Translations under genes and position numbers: made by a program | The notes under the pieces: generated by a model | Databases searched by the model: none | Told to the model about the DNA's origin: nothing | Seen by the model: the letters and a program-made list of their open reading frames with translations, nothing else | In this document: positions 55,705 to 64,000 of the stretch, piece after piece | Layout of the letters: every line of letters begins with the position of its first letter | Position numbering within the stretch: the first letter of the stretch is position 1 | NCBI GenBank assembly: GCA_014607495.2 | Contig: CP053157.1 | Coordinates: 5,704,001 to 5,768,000, forward strand | Direction: 5' to 3' | DNA from: Carposina sasakii | Lineage: Eukaryota > Arthropoda > Insecta > Lepidoptera > Carposinidae | DNA: 64,000 nucleotides

Positions 55705-55785
55705 TTCTATCGGCCCATGGTGCTCTGCCTACTCAGTTAGATATAAAGGCATGATTAATATGTATGTATCTATGTATGTATAAAT
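55705..55785 (+). repeat. Tail fragment of the ATGT-tailed SINE-like family
   Basis: ATCGGCCCATGGTGCTCTGC... AAGGCATGATTAATATGTATGTATC matches the last third of the copy at 51105-51285. Confidence 0.6.
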
Positions 55786-55846
55786 AAACACGTGTCTACA
55801 AAAATATATGATTTAATAAATGAGTTATCTTGAAATATCTTGACTA

Positions 55847-56120
55847 AGATAAATTTATAAAAACACTTCTCCATTAATATAATCCGTTAGGATATGGTTG
55901 ATCGTTTCATCTTTAACAATTGTGCAGAGGGATTCAGCTTTGTTTGCCGAGATTTGGCTAGTGTATAGCTATCGGGATGAAAAATAACGTTGCCAATATG
56001 TAATTTAGAAAAGAGATTTGACCCGGTGGTGGTTAGAGCACTGACACGCGGAATGCAGAGGTCGTGGGTTCGATTCCCACCCGGGTGAGGAATTTTTTCC
56101 ATTTCTTTATTAATAATTTT
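55847..56120 (+). repeat. tRNA-like dispersed repeat with upstream body, deleted D arm
   Basis: The body (GATATGGTTGATCGTTTCAT, GATTTGGCTAGTGTATAGCT) matches 21085-21282. The tRNA-like unit (56010-56088) reads GACCCGGTGGTGGTTAGAGC, missing several bases of box A, but keeps box B GGTTCGATTCC. It is a non-functional copy of the same family as 54700-54870. Confidence 0.75.
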
Positions 56121-56252
56121 ATAAATGAGTTATGTCTGTTTATTAGGCTTATTCGGAAATTAATACGTATACTACTTAAATATTGTACAAAATACGTAAA
56201 GAGAAGGTTATTTCTTTAAAAGGTTATGTAGACTTGCTGTTAAAAATAAATG

Positions 56253-56452
56253 GACTTTAAAAAAAAAATTTACTAACTTCAAACTTTAACTAAATAACGA
56301 TAAATAACGTAACTAATTTATCTACTTAATACATATTAAATATCTCAAATTATTTAAATATTTACATCTTAATACCTAATACTTTAACAAAGTCATCTTT
56401 AACTATTTAAATATTTATAATTATCACTTATTTTTTGGAGTCGGTGCCAGCC
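56253..56452. repeat. Left arm of the inverted-repeat element that hosts DIRS element 2
   Basis: Inverse of 62006-62203 over about 200 bp with few differences (AACTTCAAACTTTAACTAAA ... GGAGTCGGTGCCAGCC). Without the DIRS insertion the two arms would enclose only about 130 bp, so the host was a hairpin element of about 530 bp. Confidence 0.85.
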
Positions 56453-57013
56453 TAGGTAACGTAGTGTGTTGATGGACGCGCGCGGCTGGCAACGCCACAC
56501 ACACGGCAAAATACAATACAGTGTATTCTTGGTTTTATTAAACACTTGACCGTTATTTGAAGCATATTTATATGAGAGAGGCACTTCCGTTTTCCGCTAC
56601 TTCTTACCTCCTTGTCTACCCTAGTATTGCCTTCTCTGTCACTCATCATCCACCAGGTAGTGAGTGGAGGTTAGGCACCCCAGCTCATTTTGAATCATTG
56701 GCGTCCTGTTTTCCGCACCGCACGGTCGTGCTCAGGAGCTCCTGCTTTATGTGAGTTTTCATAAATCTTACCTCCAACATTATTGAAATTATTATTACCT
56801 ACTTATTATTAGAAATTTCTTTTTAATTTAAATTTTTTATTTTAACTAAAAGTGCTTACTAGATAATTCGATAAGTATCTTTTTATGTGCATTTTTTTAA
56901 CGGTTTTACCGTTCGGTTCTAGAGAACACATTAGTCATACATATAATCTGTACTTTTTATTTGTGTTAGATTTTCGATTTATTTTGTTCTACCCTAGGTT
57001 TAGCAGTGTGAAA

Positions 57014-58429
57014 ATGAGCAGTGAAAGTGATAAGGAACCCACCGTTAATATTCAGGATTCGGCACCTCCTGTAACTCAGGGCAAACAAACTTTTACTATC
57101 GGTAGCAAGAGCAAGCAATCAAAAAGTAAAAATCGTGGTCAATCCAGTACCAGCTCCTCATCGTCTGATTCGAGTTCATCCTCGTCATCATCTAGTAATT
57201 CATGTAGTAAACGTAAATCTAAGAACCGCCGCCGTCACAAAAAAAGGGGGGGCAATAGGAGTCGCCGCCGCCGCGATTACCACCTCGATAAATTAACTCA
57301 AGAAATAAACGATCTTCGCAAACGTGTTACTTTTTGTGATGGCGGTGAGCAGGTATATCCAAATTGTTCAGGTGTAAGCGAGTGTTGTATTGATGGCAAT
57401 ATTAGTGGTGAATTATACGATGAGGAACCTGCAAAATTACCGGTCAACGATCAGTCTGTGCAACCCAATGTTGTTTTTGATATTGAAACTAAACTTAAAG
57501 AGCCCTCTGTTTCAAAAACTCCCCAACATCTTTTGGAAGTTCTAAGTAGTATTCAACATTTTAATAGTAAAGAATGGTCCGAGGTACGTTACGCTGAAGT
57601 ACAAAAATTATATAATCGTACCCCCGGTTTTGTTGATTTGGAAGTCAATGATGAAGTGAAAGCTTATGACACGTTAAAACGTTTAGCATATTCCGATAAA
57701 TCATACGCAGCATTAACTTATTGTGTTCTTAAACAAAGGGAAGCATTGCAATCTGCGTTGAAAAATCTTTTACAGTGGTCACAAAATTCTGATTTAACAT
57801 TTGAGGGTATAAATGAAAAAGTTAACGAGTTGTTTCTTAAAGGCGATTTGTTTAACGTGTCATCGGACTTACTTCAACTCGTTTGCGGGCATAGGGCTGA
57901 AGTAATCCAAATGAGGCGCGATGGTATAATAAATAACATTCGAGATCCAATTCATAAGGTTGCATTACGCAAAATTCCCCCTTCAGTTGATCACGTTTTT
58001 AGCTCTGAGTCATTAACTTCAATTATAGAAAAATCAGGAGGTGTCCGAAAGATGTTTTTTCCTCTGAATAAAGGTACTGCTTCCTCCGCTCCACAAGCGG
58101 TTACAAATAGCAATAGACCTATTCGCCTCCCCTCGCAGGGGAAGGTAACTCATAATGTACCCTCGCAGGGTAATTCACAAGGATGTTGTGCGTCCTCGCA
58201 CGTTTCCCAAGGTTATCAGCCCCCGCAGGGTTGTACACATACCCGTCCCCCGCAGGGACGAGGATATCACAATAATGTGACACGCTCATCACATCCCAAC
58301 AACGGAAGTGGTTCCTTTCGCACTAGAGGTCGGCCAAGTAATAGAGGAAGGGATCAGGACAGATATACCCGTAAACGTACCGGATCACCATCGTACCATA
58401 GCAACCTTAATAAGAAACGTAAGTATTGA
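57014..58429 (+). CDS. DIRS element 2 gag-like protein
   Basis: About 471 residues from the ATG at 57014 (frame open from 56885). Order: Ser-rich stretch ([18 protein letters not shown]), Arg/Lys block ([20 protein letters not shown]), a short coiled segment ([17 protein letters not shown]), a central helical domain ([40 protein letters not shown]) and a C-terminal region with repeated PSQG/PPQG units coded by CCCTCGCAGGG-like repeats, then Arg/Gly. It probably binds and packages the element RNA. It ends with TGA at 58427-58429, and the same frame then stays open into the recombinase. The pol frame begins inside its last 120 bp in the +1 frame. Confidence 0.85.
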   Translation: MSSESDKEPTVNIQDSAPPVTQGKQTFTIGSKSKQSKSKNRGQSSTSSSSSDSSSSSSSSSNSCSKRKSKNRRRHKKRGGNRSRRRRDYHLDKLTQEINDLRKRVTFCDGGEQVYPNCSGVSECCIDGNISGELYDEEPAKLPVNDQSVQPNVVFDIETKLKEPSVSKTPQHLLEVLSSIQHFNSKEWSEVRYAEVQKLYNRTPGFVDLEVNDEVKAYDTLKRLAYSDKSYAALTYCVLKQREALQSALKNLLQWSQNSDLTFEGINEKVNELFLKGDLFNVSSDLLQLVCGHRAEVIQMRRDGIINNIRDPIHKVALRKIPPSVDHVFSSESLTSIIEKSGGVRKMFFPLNKGTASSAPQAVTNSNRPIRLPSQGKVTHNVPSQGNSQGCCASSHVSQGYQPPQGCTHTRPPQGRGYHNNVTRSSHPNNGSGSFRTRGRPSNRGRDQDRYTRKRTGSPSYHSNLNKKRKY

Positions 58430-60305
58430 CAACCAGAGATTCAGGGCCGGCCGACTGCTTCTATTTTACAACCAATGGCAGCACCTGGGTGCTCCAAGCT
58501 TTCTTTTAAAGATCATAAAAGGGTACCGTATACCCTTTGTCAAAAAACCTCCTCTCATAATGCCAAATCTCATCAAAAACGGTTTAATGACACGTGTATC
58601 ACAAGAAATGTCTGTTTTGATTCGTCAGATGCTGCCACAGGGCATTTTAGAAAAAGTGAGGCCGTCCCCAAGTTTTATTTCAACGATGTTTCTTGTTCCC
58701 AAAAGCGACGGGTCTCATCGACCTATTTTCAATCTGTCAGCCCTGAACAAATATGTGATGACGGATCGGTTCTCCTTAATAAACATTCACCGTATCCCAG
58801 ATTTTCTGCAACCCAACGACTGGATGTGCAAAATAGATCTGTCTCAGGCTTATTTTCATCTGCCAATTTCTCATTCTCACAGACGTTTTCTGAGACTAAT
58901 ATACGAAGGCCAATTGATGCAAATGACATGCCTACCATTCGGTCTCAGTACAGCACCGAAAGTTTTCGCCTCAATGACAAATTGGGTCGCTCATACTCTC
59001 AGGGAGCAAGGGCTGCGTATTATCGTCTATTTGGACGACTTTCTTGTAGTTCATCAGAGTCGTCAGATCCTAGAATCCCATGTAGAAATTCTACTTCAGA
59101 GGTTAGTTTATCTAGGGTGGCAAATAAATCTAGAGAAATCGGTATTAACGCCACAGCAAGATCTAGAATTTCTCGGGATTTCTTGGAAAACACTGAAAAA
59201 CGAAAAGACCCTTCCAGCCAAGAAAAGATTGGCAGTATGCTCAAAGATAAAACCGATTCTGAGGAGTGGCCTTGTCGACATAAAAACACTACAAAGTATT
59301 GTAGGTCTGTTGAATTTCGCCAGTTTTGTAATTCCTCAAGGCAGATTACATTACCGAGCGCTGCTATTATTTCTGATCAATCACGAGAAATCTCGAATGA
59401 CCAGACGCTATCCTCTTTCGGAACAAGCTACAAGAGACCTCCAGTGGTGGCTTTGCAATCACCATCATTCGTCTCCAATCCATTGGGCTCCTCCCTCGCA
59501 TTTTCTAGCAACAGATGCATCAGACCTGGCTTGGGGGGCACAGCTAGATCATCTCCCGCTGAGTGGTATGTGGACCGAGCTAGAAAGTACGATGCATTGC
59601 AATCAGAAAGAGCTTCTTGCCCTGATGAAATTACTACAAAATCAGCATCAGTCTCTGGCTCAGTCCACAGTCCTTTGGCAGAGCGACAACCGGACGGCGA
59701 TCGCCTACATTCGAAGCGAAGGTGGAACAAGGTCCTTGGTTCTGATGGATATTACAGCTCAGATTTTTCAATTATTAGACATGTACCAGATACACATCAT
59801 CGCTCATCATATTCCGGGAATTTTCAATGGACACGCAGATCATCTATCTCGTTACCGATCTCACCCAGAGTGGCATCTGCTACCCAATTGCACAGAGAAG
59901 GTATTCAAAAAATTTGGTGTACCTGTGATAGATCTATTTGCTTCGACCCATGCTCACGTAGTGTCGAATTACGTAACTCTCGACCTGAACGACCACCACG
60001 CAATCTTTCACGATGCGTTCTCCCGTCAATGGAACTACCCCCTAGCGTGGATATTTCCCCCACCTTATTTAATACCCAAGGTACTAGCTCACCTAAATCA
60101 TGCGCAGGGCATATTTCTGATAGTAGTACCACGCTGGAATCGTGTATTTTGGAGGGCAGACCTCAAGTCGAGGGCATTATCAGCACCATTCACTATTCGT
60201 CATCTGGGCAGGTATCTAATAGACAAGTCCACGAGCCTTCCACCTCCAAAAGTTCAGCAAATGACACTAGAGGTTTGGAAATGTGGGGCTGGTCGGAAAG
60301 TTTAA
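58308..60305 (+). CDS. DIRS element 2 pol: RT, RNase H, methyltransferase-like domain
   Basis: About 665 residues without a stop. The frame has no ATG until about 58560, so translation probably starts by +1 frameshift from gag, whose end it overlaps. RT motifs: [52 protein letters not shown] (YLDD near residue 241). RNase [53 protein letters not shown]. The methyltransferase-like DIRS domain follows: [39 protein letters not shown]. All catalytic aspartates are present, so the enzyme looks intact. It copies the element RNA into DNA in the retroelement particle. Confidence 0.92.
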   Translation: MVPFALEVGQVIEEGIRTDIPVNVPDHHRTIATLIRNVSIDNQRFRAGRLLLFYNQWQHLGAPSFLLKIIKGYRIPFVKKPPLIMPNLIKNGLMTRVSQEMSVLIRQMLPQGILEKVRPSPSFISTMFLVPKSDGSHRPIFNLSALNKYVMTDRFSLINIHRIPDFLQPNDWMCKIDLSQAYFHLPISHSHRRFLRLIYEGQLMQMTCLPFGLSTAPKVFASMTNWVAHTLREQGLRIIVYLDDFLVVHQSRQILESHVEILLQRLVYLGWQINLEKSVLTPQQDLEFLGISWKTLKNEKTLPAKKRLAVCSKIKPILRSGLVDIKTLQSIVGLLNFASFVIPQGRLHYRALLLFLINHEKSRMTRRYPLSEQATRDLQWWLCNHHHSSPIHWAPPSHFLATDASDLAWGAQLDHLPLSGMWTELESTMHCNQKELLALMKLLQNQHQSLAQSTVLWQSDNRTAIAYIRSEGGTRSLVLMDITAQIFQLLDMYQIHIIAHHIPGIFNGHADHLSRYRSHPEWHLLPNCTEKVFKKFGVPVIDLFASTHAHVVSNYVTLDLNDHHAIFHDAFSRQWNYPLAWIFPPPYLIPKVLAHLNHAQGIFLIVVPRWNRVFWRADLKSRALSAPFTIRHLGRYLIDKSTSLPPPKVQQMTLEVWKCGAGRKV

Positions 60306-61258
60306 ATGATTGGAATAACAACCAATTAAATTTATTACAATCTTCTTGGCGGTCATCTACTCTTAAAACATACAGAGTTGCCTGGAACAGGTGGTTATCT
60401 TGGTGTAAATTACACAAGGTGGATGCAGGTAGACCAACCGGTTCAATTTTAGCTAAATTCCTGGCGGATCTATATCTGAAAGATCAATTCTCTTATAACA
60501 CTATTTTGTTACATAAATCCGTAGTTTCCACCTTGTGTAATACAGAGGTTTCTGGACTGTTAAGTACTCACGTCTTGGTTAAAAATATACTAAAATCTAT
60601 TTCCTTAAAAAAGCCTGTACAACATAAAACTACGATATGGGATATGGATATTTTAACATCTTATTTATCCACTTATTCAGTCGATGAAAATAACATATTT
60701 TCGACTTCCCGGCATACTGCTATTTTACTTTTGTTATGTTCGGGTCGACGTATACATGATCTCACCTTGCTTACAGTTGACAACAAACACTATAAACAAT
60801 TTGACGATCATATAATTATGTGGCCTCGTTTTGGTTCAAAAACCGATAAATATAATTTCAGGCAGTCGGGGTGGAAGATTCTAGCTAATTCTGCTAACAG
60901 ACAGCTAGATGCAGTTTATTGGTTGAAACAGTGTATTCAACTTCTCCATAACAGACGATGCGACGCTGGCTGCTCTAATTTATTTATAAACCTGAGAGGA
61001 GAACCTAAGGCTGCATCCAAAACTATAATTGCTACATGGATCAAAACTTTATTATCTGAAGCAAACATTTCTGCTTCTCCTGGTAGCATACGTTCAGCTG
61101 TGGCTTCGAAGAGTTGGTCAGATAATATTTCAACAGATGAGATACTCTCCAGAGGTAATTGGAAATCCGGCAATACCTTCCAGAAATTTTATAGGCGAGA
61201 ACTGATTCCAACTCATAATAATGTTTTAAGAGACTCTTTTGTTGCTATTGATTCTTAG
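58475..61258 (+). CDS. DIRS element 2 tyrosine recombinase, in a frame that also overlaps pol
   Basis: The recombinase proper occupies about the last 320 codons (from about 60285): [20 protein letters not shown] (core-binding domain), [16 protein letters not shown] with the first Arg, [15 protein letters not shown] with the second Arg, and [16 protein letters not shown] with Trp and the Tyr nucleophile. The His of the usual HxxR-H box is replaced (PGSIRS), unlike DIRS element 1. The same frame is open for more than 600 codons upstream, across most of pol, with a Ser-rich translation. It has an ATG at 58475 and follows the gag TGA without another stop. Long overlap of RT and recombinase frames is known for DIRS-1. 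The true start of the recombinase is uncertain. Confidence 0.85.
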   Translation: MAAPGCSKLSFKDHKRVPYTLCQKTSSHNAKSHQKRFNDTCITRNVCFDSSDAATGHFRKSEAVPKFYFNDVSCSQKRRVSSTYFQSVSPEQICDDGSVLLNKHSPYPRFSATQRLDVQNRSVSGLFSSANFSFSQTFSETNIRRPIDANDMPTIRSQYSTESFRLNDKLGRSYSQGARAAYYRLFGRLSCSSSESSDPRIPCRNSTSEVSLSRVANKSREIGINATARSRISRDFLENTEKRKDPSSQEKIGSMLKDKTDSEEWPCRHKNTTKYCRSVEFRQFCNSSRQITLPSAAIISDQSREISNDQTLSSFGTSYKRPPVVALQSPSFVSNPLGSSLAFSSNRCIRPGLGGTARSSPAEWYVDRARKYDALQSERASCPDEITTKSASVSGSVHSPLAERQPDGDRLHSKRRWNKVLGSDGYYSSDFSIIRHVPDTHHRSSYSGNFQWTRRSSISLPISPRVASATQLHREGIQKIWCTCDRSICFDPCSRSVELRNSRPERPPRNLSRCVLPSMELPPSVDISPTLFNTQGTSSPKSCAGHISDSSTTLESCILEGRPQVEGIISTIHYSSSGQVSNRQVHEPSTSKSSANDTRGLEMWGWSESLNDWNNNQLNLLQSSWRSSTLKTYRVAWNRWLSWCKLHKVDAGRPTGSILAKFLADLYLKDQFSYNTILLHKSVVSTLCNTEVSGLLSTHVLVKNILKSISLKKPVQHKTTIWDMDILTSYLSTYSVDENNIFSTSRHTAILLLLCSGRRIHDLTLLTVDNKHYKQFDDHIIMWPRFGSKTDKYNFRQSGWKILANSANRQLDAVYWLKQCIQLLHNRRCDAGCSNLFINLRGEPKAASKTIIATWIKTLLSEANISASPGSIRSAVASKSWSDNISTDEILSRGNWKSGNTFQKFYRRELIPTHNNVLRDSFVAIDS

Positions 61259-61646
61259 TTCAGCTATTATTTATTATAGCTATTATAAAAGTGTAGTCAT
61301 TATGTATTATTTATTTTGCCTTCTCGATGGAAGGGTTAATTACCTAATCTAAAGTAATGTATTAAGTTACATGTTACCGTGGATTTACTTAATAATTATT
61401 ATGTGATTAAATAAAATAAAACTGTTTTCATTGCAATAATGGTTTTTATTTCGTTATTGAAAACTTCCAAAGTTTCTTTATTTGTAAACATAGGTGTGTA
61501 CCTTTACATAATGTAGATGTTACATAAACTAGGTCTCACCTTCTCCATATCTTGTCGAAAAATACCTATTGTTAAATAACATAGTACCTACCTACTTACT
61601 CCTTGTCACATTGGCGTCCATCACCACCAGGCGATAACAAACACGT

Positions 61647-61742
61647 CTCATATAAATATGCTTCAAATAACGGTCAAGTGTTTAATAGCAGCGTTTTACC
61701 TGAAATAAAACGCTTATTAAATACTTACCTTATTTGAAGCAT
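61647..61742. repeat. DIRS element 2 internal complementary region
   Basis: 61647-61686 is the complement of the left end and 61684-61742 that of the right end. Its position between the recombinase and the 3' inverted repeat is the usual one. Confidence 0.88.
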
Positions 61743-61776
61743 AACTTTAATCTCTGCCTGTTGGATTTATCGACTC

Positions 61777-61970
61777 AATGATTCAAAATGAGCTGGGGTG
61801 CCTAACCTCCACTCACTACCTGGTGGATGATGAGTGACAGAGAAGGCAATACTAGGGTAGACAAGGAGGTAAGAAGTAGCGGAAAACGGAAGTGCCTCTC
61901 TCATATAAATATGCTTCAAATAAGGTAAGTATTTAATAAGCGTTTTATTTCAGGTAAAACGCTGCTATTA
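61777..61970. repeat. DIRS element 2, 3' terminal inverted repeat
   Basis: 61777-61923 is the inverse of 56554-56700 (CAATGATTCAAAATGAGC ... ATGCTTCAAATAA). 61924-61970 is the right-end-specific edge. The left repeat is 56536-56700. Confidence 0.88.
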
Positions 61971-62005
61971 TGTGGGTCAGTTTCCTTAATTACAATTATT
62001 TATTT

Positions 62006-62203
62006 GGCTGGCACCGACCCCAAAAAATAAGTGATAGTTATAAATATTTAAATAGTTAAAGATGACTTTGTTAAAGTATTAGGTATTAAGTTGTAAATAT
62101 TTAAATAATTTGTGATATTTAATATGTATTAAGTAGATAAATTAGTTACGTTATTTATCGCTTTTTAGTTAAAGTTTGAAGTCGGTAATTTTTTTTTTAA
62201 GTC
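62006..62203. repeat. Right arm of the inverted-repeat element that hosts DIRS element 2
   Basis: Begins GGCTGGCACCGAC and ends GAAGTCGGTAATTTTTTTTTT; inverse of 56253-56452. The terminal GAAGTCGGT motif also occurs at about 63269, at the end of another repeat. Confidence 0.85.
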
Positions 62204-62264
62204 AGTTTATCTCTCGATTTTTAGTTGTGTTAATGCGTTGTGGACTTAAATAGATGCTAGTTTA

Positions 62265-62635
62265 TACATGGTGATTTTTGGTCGTTAACGTTCCCGAAAA
62301 CTACGTAATCTCCTCATCATCACGATCATTTTTCTCCTTGGAAGCATACCTGGGAAGAGTCTGCTTTTAAAAATATTAGGGTCCAAAGTTGAGTAAATAG
62401 ACTGCGTTTTTCTGCATGAATGCACATAGACGCGGGTATCAAGATTTTTCACGAGAAATAAGTAATATCTGTCTATGAAAAAACTAGCATAAACACTAGA
62501 CACTATAAATTTCGCCAGATCAAGTAATTACAATTTAAAAAAAAATCCCAGCTTTTTTTTTTGGCATAAACGTACTTTATTTGATGTATAGAGTACGTAC
62601 CCTTCGTTAATGGTGGCCACAAAAAACACCCTGTA
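62265..62635. mobile_element. MITE family 2, copy 4 (inverted)
   Basis: It begins TACATGGTGATTTTTGGTCG and ends GGCCACAAAAAACACCCTGTA, the reverse orientation of the copies at 4896, 14116 and 32173. Confidence 0.85.
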
Positions 62636-63010
62636 TAGTTTCCATCGACCAATTTCAGTACTGTCCCCTAACTCCTAACCGTTAAGGAGTTCTGTAGCTT
62701 GACCATCAGCATAGCAGCATCAGATTTTGATTCAAGTATACCTCACAAGCAACAAGTTAGCCCTACATACCACTATATAGTTTCCATCGACCAATTGCAG
62801 TACTGTCTCCCAACTCCTAACCGTTAAGGAGTTCTGTAGTTTCATCATGAGCACAGTAGCATCAAATGTTGATTCAAGTAACACGTTAGCTCTACATACT
62901 ACTAAATAGTTTCCATTGACCAATTGCAGTACTGTATCCCAACTCCTAACCGTTAAGGAGTTCTGTAGCTTCATCATCAGCACAGCAGCATTAGATATTG
63001 ACACCCTGAA
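62636..63010 (-). repeat. Three tandem units of about 130-142 bp
   Basis: Units start TAGTTTCCAT at 62636, 62778 and 62907. Each holds AACTCCTAACCGTTAAGGAGTT, a hairpin with a 7-bp stem. On the - strand a frame stays open across all three units and repeats the peptide MMKLQNSLTVRSW, so the units may come from a coding or formerly coding repeat. The third unit passes into the dispersed repeat that follows. Confidence 0.75.
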
Positions 63011-63059
63011 GCATATACCTGAGTAAGACATGATTACGTAACAAAAGCACCATACGAGC

Positions 63060-63290
63060 ATACAATTTTCGGTGGTTGCCCTAGATTTGTCCTGGATCCC
63101 ATCATCAGATCCTGACCTGGTGAAAATGGGACCACCTCAGAAGTGAACTCTATCCAACCAAAAAAAATTTTTGAAATCCGTTTTTAATTGACGGAAATAT
63201 CGGTGAACATACATAAAAAAAAAATATATATATACATACAGACGAATTGAGAACCTCCTCCTTTTTTTGAAGTCGGTTAATAATTGTATA
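63060..63290 (+). repeat. Dispersed repeat 3' end (TTTTTTGAAGTCGGTTAA)
   Basis: It contains CCTGGATCCCATCATCAGAT, GGTGAAAATGGGACC, GACGAATTGAGAACCTCCTC and TTTTTTTGAAGTCGGTTAA, a combination I know from abundant dispersed repeats in moth genomes. The family name is not certain. Confidence 0.55.
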
Positions 63291-64000
63291 CCCATGGGGA
63301 AACAAACATCTACCTACTCACTAAAGGTATAATTGTGTGAAGTAAATTTAATAATTGGATTTAGAATAAGTTGTTTTTATGATCACGAACAAAAACATTT
63401 TTAAAATTATGATTTTAAACCTAAACTCCTATTTATCCAATCGTAAGCTTAAGTTTTATATCTCATAATCGAATAGCAAACACATGAACATTTTCGCAAA
63501 TATAATGCAAATATAGTAGTAAACTTCACCGTCCGCTGTGGGTAATCCCTGCAGCGAACACTTTTCCAATTCTGTTTGAATTATCGGTTTGCTCATTCGA
63601 GCATAAATATTCTATGTACCTATCTACAGAATGGCTATAATACTATCGATAAACATTTTTTTTACCAATATGACTATTCTGAAGTTTATTTTCTGAATGA
63701 AATATATGAAATTATTATTTTTATCACTACCTACGTACTAACATTAAAGTTACAAAATTAAATAAAATTGCTTGCAAATCTTAAAGTTTTGTTTTTACAA
63801 AAATACAGGGGGGTAAGCACGAAACCCTCGATAGTCCGTAATGCTATCGTCAAACTTACAAATCACATAGATTTTGCTAGCGAGTCGCTAGCATTACGCC
63901 GCGTAAAAAGGTTCGTGCCTACGCCACTGTTTGTGTCAAGAATATCTATGACACATTCTTTTTGATTTCGAAAAGAATTAATCCAACTAGTTTTTAGCTC
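63291..64000. other. Terminal stretch, no gene recognised
   Basis: AT-rich sequence. I looked for the next SLC26 exon here and did not find one. Confidence 0.5.

Larger units (their letters stand above)
56536..61970 (+). mobile_element. DIRS-type tyrosine-recombinase retrotransposon 2, full length (about 5.4 kb)
   Basis: The inverted terminal repeats share about 147 bp (56554-56700 with 61777-61923), and the outer edges differ. The internal complementary region 61647-61742 consists of the complement of the left end (TAAACACTTGACCGTTATTT region) joined to the complement of the right end (AGGTAAAACGCTGCTATTA), meeting at TAATA. Order: gag, RT/RNase H/methyltransferase-like, recombinase. No stop or frameshift interrupts the three frames, so this copy may be complete. 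It is inserted inside an older hairpin element. It differs in sequence and in recombinase motifs from DIRS element 1, so the two belong to different lineages. Confidence 0.93.

Overview
The window is eukaryotic, AT-rich and intron-rich, and looks like an insect genome, most likely a moth or butterfly (Lepidoptera). The grounds are the split genes with GT/AG introns, many short TA-flanked palindromic elements, RTE-type LINE tails ending in GATGATG runs, and scattered TACC/GGTA-rich sequence. Nothing bacterial is present. The species cannot be named from sequence alone.

Two host genes are recognisable, both on the + strand. (1) 624-4414 holds the last five coding exons of the checkpoint kinase ATR (PIKK catalytic core and the FATC tail with its stop codon); the earlier exons lie before the window. 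(2) 19343-51658 holds the first seven coding exons of an SLC26-type sulfate/anion transporter, with a likely promoter near 18730-18770. Its remaining membrane segments and STAS domain lie beyond the window or were not found. The stretch 4415-18700 between the two genes holds only repeats and unrecognised sequence.

The SLC26 introns are full of mobile DNA. Intron 1 carries an apparently intact Ty3/gypsy-type LTR retrotransposon (24714-30861: LTRs identical by eye, 4-bp target duplication GCTG, one open gag-pol frame). Intron 4 carries a nearly full-length DIRS tyrosine-recombinase retrotransposon on the - strand (37004-42030; one in-frame stop in pol and a probable intron in gag) and a frameshifted non-LTR element (42430-44421). 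Downstream of the last visible SLC26 exon, a second DIRS element (56536-61970, + strand, long frames open) sits inside an older inverted-repeat element (arms 56253-56452 and 62006-62203). Both DIRS copies show inverted terminal repeats and an internal complementary region made of the two element ends joined, as expected for DIRS replication.

Short elements fall into recurring families: a TA-flanked palindromic family starting TACAGGGTGTAACAAAAGGG, a second starting TACAGGGTGTTTTTT (four copies), an 81-bp hairpin family, a tRNA-like dispersed repeat (five copies), SINE-like repeats with RTE tails, and a repeat ending in ATGT runs.

The most striking unexplained signal is in the 3' untranslated part of the LTR element (30005-30259). 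Six hairpins alternate between two conserved loop types, and their stems differ by paired, compensating changes. Other points of interest are an SR-protein-like arginine/serine domain at the start of the LTR element's gag, a ghost copy of an ATR exon inside an ATR intron, a 723-bp direct duplication placed on both sides of an SLC26 exon, and a 2.8-kb open frame overlapping the reverse transcriptase of the second DIRS element.
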